Assembly (NCBI GenBank): GCA_013203145.1
Contig: JABMOV010000180.1
Span: 1-38,746 of the forward strand
DNA from: Fidelibacterota bacterium
GTDB taxonomy: Bacteria; Fidelibacterota; Marinisomatia; Marinisomatales; JABMOV01
Direction: 5' to 3'
Length of the DNA stretch: 38,746 nt
Shown here in pieces: positions 35,036 through 38,746 of this stretch (position 1 is the stretch's first letter; the number at the start of each line of letters is the position of its first letter). The notes under the pieces are model-generated. The model ran no database searches, was not told the origin of the DNA, and saw nothing but the letters and a program-made list of their open reading frames with translations. The translations under genes and the position numbers were made by a program.

Positions 35036-35797
35036 TTATTTTGTTTCCAAAAATACCGGACAGTGATCAGATCCTAAAACATCATCGAAAATATCCGCAT
35101 CAAGGATTTGTTCAACAAATGCTTCGTTCGTCCAAATATAATCAATACGCCAACCCACATTCCTTGATCGAGCTCCAAACCGATATGTCCACCACGAATA
35201 CCGATCAGGTTCAGGATGAAATAATCGAAATGAATCTACATATCCATGCTTTTCATATTTGTTTAACAATGCTCTCTCTTCTGGAAGGAAACCCGAATAT
35301 TTTTCATTATCCTTTGGACGAGCCAAATCGATTGGTTTATGCGCTGTATTCCAGTCTCCCGCTACAACAACATTCACTCCTGACTCAACCTGTTCGTCTA
35401 ATACAACCAAAAGATCTTTATAGAAATCCAGTTTATAGTTCAATCGCTCATCATTTTTTTGACCATTGGGAAAATAAATATTGTAGAGGAGAAAATTCTC
35501 ATGTTCTGTAATAAGTACACGACCCTCTTTATCAAAGCGGTCAATTCCCAATCCGTGTTGCACGTATAAGGGTTCTTCCTTGCAAAAAGTAGCTACACCA
35601 CTATATCCGGGTTTTTCTGCTGAATGCCAATAACTATGATACCCATGTGGGTTTTTTAGGGCATCAGAGACTTGCTCTTCTTTTGCCTTTGTTTCTTGAA
35701 CACAAACAACATCTGCATTTGCGTTTTCAAACCAGTCCAGAAATCCTTTTTTTTCTGCTGCCCGAATTCCATTAACATTCCATGAAATGAGTTTCAT
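35036..35797 (-). CDS. xth: Exodeoxyribonuclease III
   Basis: A 253-residue AP endonuclease/3'-exonuclease of base-excision repair. Motifs are the metal Asn in ISWNVNGIRAA, the metal Glu in VVCVQETKAKEEQ, YSGVATFCKEEP, catalytic GDWNTAHKPIDLARP (Asp and Asn), and the terminal Asp-His in VLGSDHCPVF. Length and order are normal. It heads a leftward run with the methyltransferase and AMP nucleosidase. It works on the same abasic sites as nth, located 29 kb away. The 136 bp upstream separates it from a divergent membrane protein gene. Confidence 0.95.
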   Translation of the reverse strand: MKLISWNVNGIRAAEKKGFLDWFENANADVVCVQETKAKEEQVSDALKNPHGYHSYWHSAEKPGYSGVATFCKEEPLYVQHGLGIDRFDKEGRVLITEHENFLLYNIYFPNGQKNDERLNYKLDFYKDLLVVLDEQVESGVNVVVAGDWNTAHKPIDLARPKDNEKYSGFLPEERALLNKYEKHGYVDSFRLFHPEPDRYSWWTYRFGARSRNVGWRIDYIWTNEAFVEQILDADIFDDVLGSDHCPVFLETK

Positions 35798-35933
35798 ACG
35801 TGTAATACCTTGTACTTAATCAGTGAATAAAGGATAAATTTACACTTTTCTGTTTAATCATTTATCAAATTGCTCTCAAAAAGATCAGTAAATTTCATAC
35901 TTATTTAATAAATAAATACATTAAAATGGAATT

Positions 35934-36401
35934 ATGACAAAGAAAAAACATCGTATCAGACACGAAAAAAGCTTTTGGGCTGAATTTCGAAACGAAATTT
36001 TTATTGGATTCATTTTTATTCTGGGCGTTTTCCTGCTGGTCGAAGAAATGGAAATCAAACAAACATTTTTCCACTGGATAGGCTGGAGTCTTCGTGTTAC
36101 TGCAGACGGGGTTTATGCTTTTGCCAGGTCAATACGCGATATAATTATGCACGTTGAAAATTCAGATCTTGTTGGTATCGCATTAATTGTTACAGCATTT
36201 ATTTTAATTAGTCTCCGATTTAGAAAGAAAGTAATTCAACGATACTCTTCAATTTATTCTTGCCCAGAATGCGAAGGTGAATTACGTCGAGTTCATCGCA
36301 CAAAATTCCAAACATTTCTTGAATTCTTTATGTTGGCAAAGATCAAGAATTATCAATGTAAACAGTGCAGTTATACAGGGATACAGATAACTGAACGATA
36401 A
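35934..36401 (+). CDS. Membrane protein with C-terminal zinc ribbon
   Basis: A 155-residue protein I do not recognise as a named family. The N-terminal 17 residues are basic (KKKHRIRHEK). Two hydrophobic segments lie around 25-42 (IFIGFIFILGVFLLVE) and 80-95 (LVGIALIVTAFILISL), separated by an amphipathic region. The C-terminus holds a four-cysteine zinc ribbon, SCPECEGELRRVHR then YQCKQCSYTG. Both termini are likely cytoplasmic. It is 27 bp ahead of the glutaredoxin gene and may be cotranscribed. Function unknown. Confidence 0.75.
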   Translation: MTKKKHRIRHEKSFWAEFRNEIFIGFIFILGVFLLVEEMEIKQTFFHWIGWSLRVTADGVYAFARSIRDIIMHVENSDLVGIALIVTAFILISLRFRKKVIQRYSSIYSCPECEGELRRVHRTKFQTFLEFFMLAKIKNYQCKQCSYTGIQITER

Positions 36402-36428
36402 TCAGGCATATAACCAAAAGGAGATCAT

Positions 36429-36755
36429 ATGAATCTTTCAGAAAAGATCATTAATGATATACAATCAAATCCGATCATGCTTTACATGAAAGGAACACCA
36501 ACCATGCCCATGTGTGGTTTTTCTAATACTGTTATTCAAATATTGAATCATTATGGTGTTGAATACAAAGCAACTAATATACTTGAAGATTCAGAGATTC
36601 GTGTAAATTTATCCGAATATTCAAAATGGCCCACGATTCCACAACTTTTTGTGAATGGTAAATTGATAGGTGGTGCTGATATTGCGGTGGAACTACATCA
36701 ATCTGGGCAATTATTCGATATTTTAGGTCAGGCTGGATCATCAGATAAAAAATGA
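36429..36755 (+). CDS. grxD: Monothiol glutaredoxin (Grx4/GrxD family)
   Basis: A 108-residue CGFS-type glutaredoxin. MLYMKGTPTMPMCGFSNTV contains the CGFS motif at 29-32. The glutathione-binding WPTIPQLFVNGKLIGGADI segment is intact. Such proteins carry 2Fe-2S clusters with glutathione and deliver them in iron-sulfur assembly rather than acting as dithiol reductants. A strong ribosome site (AAGGAG) precedes the ATG. The C-terminal tail GQAGSSDKK is slightly longer than in E. coli. Confidence 0.95.
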   Translation: MNLSEKIINDIQSNPIMLYMKGTPTMPMCGFSNTVIQILNHYGVEYKATNILEDSEIRVNLSEYSKWPTIPQLFVNGKLIGGADIAVELHQSGQLFDILGQAGSSDKK

Positions 36756-36836
36756 ACAAGAATGTATTGGCAGCAGGGAATTAATTAAATAAATTTCCGC
36801 CCGATTTCTGATCTATTCAGAATCTATTTGAAATAT

Positions 36837-36908
36837 GGCCCGTTCGTCTAGTGGTTAGGACTCCAGGTTTTCATCCTGGCAACAGGAGTTCGATTCTCCT
36901 ACGGGCTA
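36837..36908 (+). tRNA. tRNA-Glu (TTC anticodon)
   Basis: A 72-base cloverleaf folds fully. The acceptor stem pairs GGCCCGT with ACGGGCT (one G-U at the end), the anticodon stem is CCAGG/CCTGG around loop TTTTCAT with anticodon TTC at 36870-36872, and the T arm has AGGAG-TTCGATT-CTCCT. The 3' CCA is not encoded (ACA follows), so it must be added after transcription. A strong terminator hairpin follows within three bases. Confidence 0.97.
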
Positions 36909-36910
36909 CA

Positions 36911-36938
36911 AAAGGGGTCAAATCTTGATCCCTTTTTT
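36911..36938 (+). terminator. Rho-independent terminator after tRNA-Glu
   Basis: An 11-bp stem (36911-36921 with 36925-36935, one G-U pair) closes a three-base loop and runs into a T tract of six bases (36933-36938). It lies directly after tRNA-Glu and 15 bases before the DUF2231 start, so it should end the tRNA transcript. Confidence 0.85.
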
Positions 36939-36953
36939 AATTTTGGACAACGT

Positions 36954-37388
36954 ATGAATATTCATTGGCATCCATATTTAGTACATTTCCCTATTGCGCT
37001 TACATTAACAGCATTTGGATTCTATGTTATTTTCATATTCACAAAAAAAGCCGAATTTCATTTATTCTCCATTTATTCATTAGCGATATCAATAATTACT
37101 GCCTTTTTTGCTGGGATTTCCGGTGAAAAAGCAGTGGTCTTACAATCCATTACCAATCCAGATGTATTACGTATTATCCAACAGCATGAAACATTTGCAA
37201 ATATCAGCATTTGGGGTTCTATCCTTGTAATGATACTTTGGATATTTGGGATTAATAAATTAACAATTGAATCATCCCTCAAATGGATTATCCTGGTATT
37301 ATTGACAGGATTAGTTGTTTCTGTCTTGATCACAGGTCAATTTGGTGGAAGATTAGTCTATATACATGGTGTGGGTGTCTTGCAGTAA
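36954..37388 (+). CDS. DUF2231 family membrane protein
   Basis: A 144-residue inner-membrane protein with four predicted helices. The N-terminus NIHWHPYLVHFPIALTL is the DUF2231 hallmark (conserved His-Pro-x-x-x-His-Phe-Pro). A loop after helix 2 contains ISGEKAVVL, and VLQSITNPDVLRIIQQHET follows with a His. The paired histidines of the family suggest heme or metal contact; no function is established. It ends nine bases before the GlpD-like gene and is probably cotranscribed with it. Confidence 0.8.
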   Translation: MNIHWHPYLVHFPIALTLTAFGFYVIFIFTKKAEFHLFSIYSLAISIITAFFAGISGEKAVVLQSITNPDVLRIIQQHETFANISIWGSILVMILWIFGINKLTIESSLKWIILVLLTGLVVSVLITGQFGGRLVYIHGVGVLQ

Positions 37389-37397
37389 ATTCCCTCC

Positions 37398-38537
37398 ATG
37401 GGAGCCGACAGTAATCATATTGCCACTGATGTAATCATTCTTGGGGCAGGAATTAATGGATGTGGCATCGCAACCGAACTTGCTCAATCCGGTTTAAATG
37501 TTGTTGTACTTGAAAAACATACAATCGGATCTGGTACTTCATCTAAATCATCCCGACTCATCCATGGTGGTCTTCGCTATTTGGAGCAATTTGAATTCGG
37601 ACTTGTCCGCGAAGCATTATTGGATAGACAAGAGCTTCTTCGTAGATACCCTCAATTAGTCAAATTAAAGCCCTTTTATTTACCTATCTATAAATCAAGC
37701 CCAAGACCAGCATGGATGATTTGGTGCGGTTTAAAATTATATGATTTATTAACAGGTCGACAATCTCAGTCTAAGTCTCGAATAGTCAATAGGTCACTAT
37801 TTTCAGACATTGCTCCGCAATTAAAACAGGATGATTTAACTGCTGTATTCCAATACTACGATGCCAAAACAGATGATTTACTGCTTACCCAAACAGTAGC
37901 AGAGGATGCTCAAAGTTATGGGGCAGTAATCCATCAATTCACCATTGCCAATTCAATTACTCATTCTGATGATTTATATACAGTATCTACAAATAGAGGT
38001 AGCTTTTTCGCTCCAATATTAATTAACGCGTCCGGTCCTTGGATTGATGAAGTAAACAGAGAGTTTGATTTACAAGCTCGGTATCGTATTCGAAAAATAA
38101 GTGGAATTCATGTCATATTTAAAGGATTGCTTACTCAGGATCTCATGTTTATGCAAACAGCAGAAAAACGGATCTTTTTCATTATTCCTGAACCTGAAAA
38201 TAACCAAACTATTATTGGTACCACAGAACGCGAAGAAACAGTGGATATTGATGCCGTTAGGGTTAGTCCTGATGACGTTGATTATTTACTTAACCAGTTA
38301 AACATATATTTGAAAAATGAACATCGAGTAACCGCAGATGATATCAAATCTTTCTATATTGGTGTTCGACCACTTATAGCCTATAAAGAAAAACCAACCG
38401 ATTTATCTCGTGAGTACATCCTAGATCATCATCAATTTGGGAATGCTCATTTAGTGCATGTTTTCGGTGGAAAATTGACAACGTATTTATCTTTGGCAAG
38501 GAAAGTAAAAAGGTTATTAGAAAAAAAGGTTCTGTAG
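37398..38537 (+). CDS. Short GlpD-like FAD-dependent dehydrogenase
   Basis: A 379-residue DAO-family flavoprotein. The FAD-binding VIILGAGINGCGIATELA is at residues 12-29, GTSSKSSRLIHGGLRYLEQF is the glycerol-3-phosphate dehydrogenase signature with active-site Ser/Arg/His, and the family's C-terminal FAD contact HVFGGKLTTYLSLARKV ends the chain. Typical GlpD is about 500 residues with a helical DAO C-terminal domain after this point; here the stop comes 12 residues later, so that domain is missing. The gene may be a genuine short form, since no frameshifted continuation is evident downstream. Likely reaction: glycerol 3-phosphate to dihydroxyacetone phosphate with electrons to quinone. Confidence 0.85.
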   Translation: MGADSNHIATDVIILGAGINGCGIATELAQSGLNVVVLEKHTIGSGTSSKSSRLIHGGLRYLEQFEFGLVREALLDRQELLRRYPQLVKLKPFYLPIYKSSPRPAWMIWCGLKLYDLLTGRQSQSKSRIVNRSLFSDIAPQLKQDDLTAVFQYYDAKTDDLLLTQTVAEDAQSYGAVIHQFTIANSITHSDDLYTVSTNRGSFFAPILINASGPWIDEVNREFDLQARYRIRKISGIHVIFKGLLTQDLMFMQTAEKRIFFIIPEPENNQTIIGTTEREETVDIDAVRVSPDDVDYLLNQLNIYLKNEHRVTADDIKSFYIGVRPLIAYKEKPTDLSREYILDHHQFGNAHLVHVFGGKLTTYLSLARKVKRLLEKKVL

Positions 38538-38590
38538 TTTTCTTACGTTATACCGTTGTGTAATTTCCACCTTAATTATTGAAAATATTT

Positions 38591-38638
38591 GGAGAAATGA
38601 TCCCGATTTATCGGGAGTGAATGCGCCTTTGCGGTGCA
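38591..38638. repeat. Double-hairpin spacer with partial tRNA-Ser similarity
   Basis: Two hairpins lie between the GlpD-like gene and tRNA-Ser: TCCCGAT/ATCGGGA with a TT loop (38601-38616) and TGCGCC/GGTGCA with a TTTGC loop and one G-U pair (38622-38638). The block also carries GGAGAAATG (38591-38599) and TGAATGCGCC (38618-38627), which recur in the 5' half of tRNA-Ser, each time after AATATTT. It may act as a terminator for the GlpD gene or be a decayed tRNA duplicate. Confidence 0.5.
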
Positions 38639-38648
38639 ACAATATTTT

Positions 38649-38735
38649 GGAGAGATGGCAGAGCCTGGCTGAATGCGCCGCACTCGAAATGCGGTTTACC
38701 TTCGGGTAACGGGGGTTCGAATCCCTCTCTCTCCG
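38649..38735 (+). tRNA. tRNA-Ser (CGA anticodon)
   Basis: An 87-base class II tRNA. The acceptor stem is GGAGAGA with TCTCTCC and discriminator G, the anticodon stem is CCGCA/TGCGG with loop CTCGAAA (anticodon CGA, 38685-38687), the long variable arm is TTACC-TTCG-GGTAA, and the T loop is TTCGAAT. The long variable arm and G discriminator are what seryl-tRNA synthetase recognises. CCA is not encoded. Confidence 0.97.
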
Positions 38736-38746
38736 CTCCTCGACAA

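Noticed and set aside
35041..35511. 156-aa plus-strand frame
   Set aside because: Antisense to exonuclease III, whose catalytic motifs are all present in the other strand.
1..38746. CRISPR array or long tandem repeat
   Set aside because: No regularly spaced repeated unit was noticed on reading the window; only the short repeats listed were seen.

Overview
The window is AT-rich bacterial chromosome, densely coded on both strands. It most resembles the FCB superphylum, and within it a Marinimicrobia (SAR406)-like lineage. That placement is inference: it rests on secreted proteins with a C-terminal YPNPFN sorting domain of the Por/T9SS kind, a fused alpha-beta E1 dehydrogenase, a mitochondrial-type citrate synthase, AMP nucleosidase, and many ATGA-coupled genes with TTG/GTG starts. 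No insertion sequence, integrase, phage gene, CRISPR array or rRNA was seen. Two tRNA genes lie near the right end.

Layout. (1) 1-4.35 kb, minus strand: lipoate-dependent 2-oxoacid dehydrogenase genes in the order lpd, lipB, fused E1, E2 (E2 runs off the left edge). (2) 4.4-6.1 kb, minus: queD-like, queuosine-precursor transporter and folE genes, a deazapurine/pterin cluster. (3) 6.2-10.5 kb, minus: endonuclease III, a degenerate receiver-like protein, a DUF309 protein, a metallo-beta-lactamase-fold hydrolase, an unrecognised helical protein, a flavin reductase-like protein and a lipoprotein. (4) 10.5-15.9 kb, minus: three exported proteins, namely a Fn3-like protein with sorting domain, a subtilase with sorting domain, and an M14 carboxypeptidase that ends in a dockerin-like segment. 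(5) 15.9-19.5 kb, minus: citrate synthase and malic enzyme fused to a phosphotransacetylase domain. (6) 19.75-20.36 kb, plus: a lone divergent CcmC-like membrane protein.

(7) 20.4-29.5 kb is the most distinctive part: two divergent gene sets for a phosphodiester-containing surface glycan. Leftward lie a DUF1015 protein, a LicC-like cytidylyltransferase, three CDP-glycerol/teichoic-type phosphotransferases and a 57-aa ORF. Rightward lie a protein with two LicD-type domains (the first lacking its acidic residues), a fourth CDP-glycerol-type transferase and a DSD-motif glycosyltransferase. An MsbA-like ABC exporter follows at 29.7-31.5 kb. Together they suggest a teichoic-acid-like or phosphocholine-like decorated polymer in an organism that otherwise looks Gram-negative.

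(8) 31.6-38.7 kb: GNAT acetyltransferase, GroES-like protein, HemW, AMP nucleosidase, a methyltransferase, exonuclease III, a membrane zinc-ribbon protein, monothiol glutaredoxin, tRNA-Glu with a terminator, a DUF2231 protein, a short GlpD-like dehydrogenase, a hairpin-rich spacer and tRNA-Ser. No stretch longer than about 300 bases lacks a gene; the longest gaps (19523-19749 and 25711-25998) are described in the entries.
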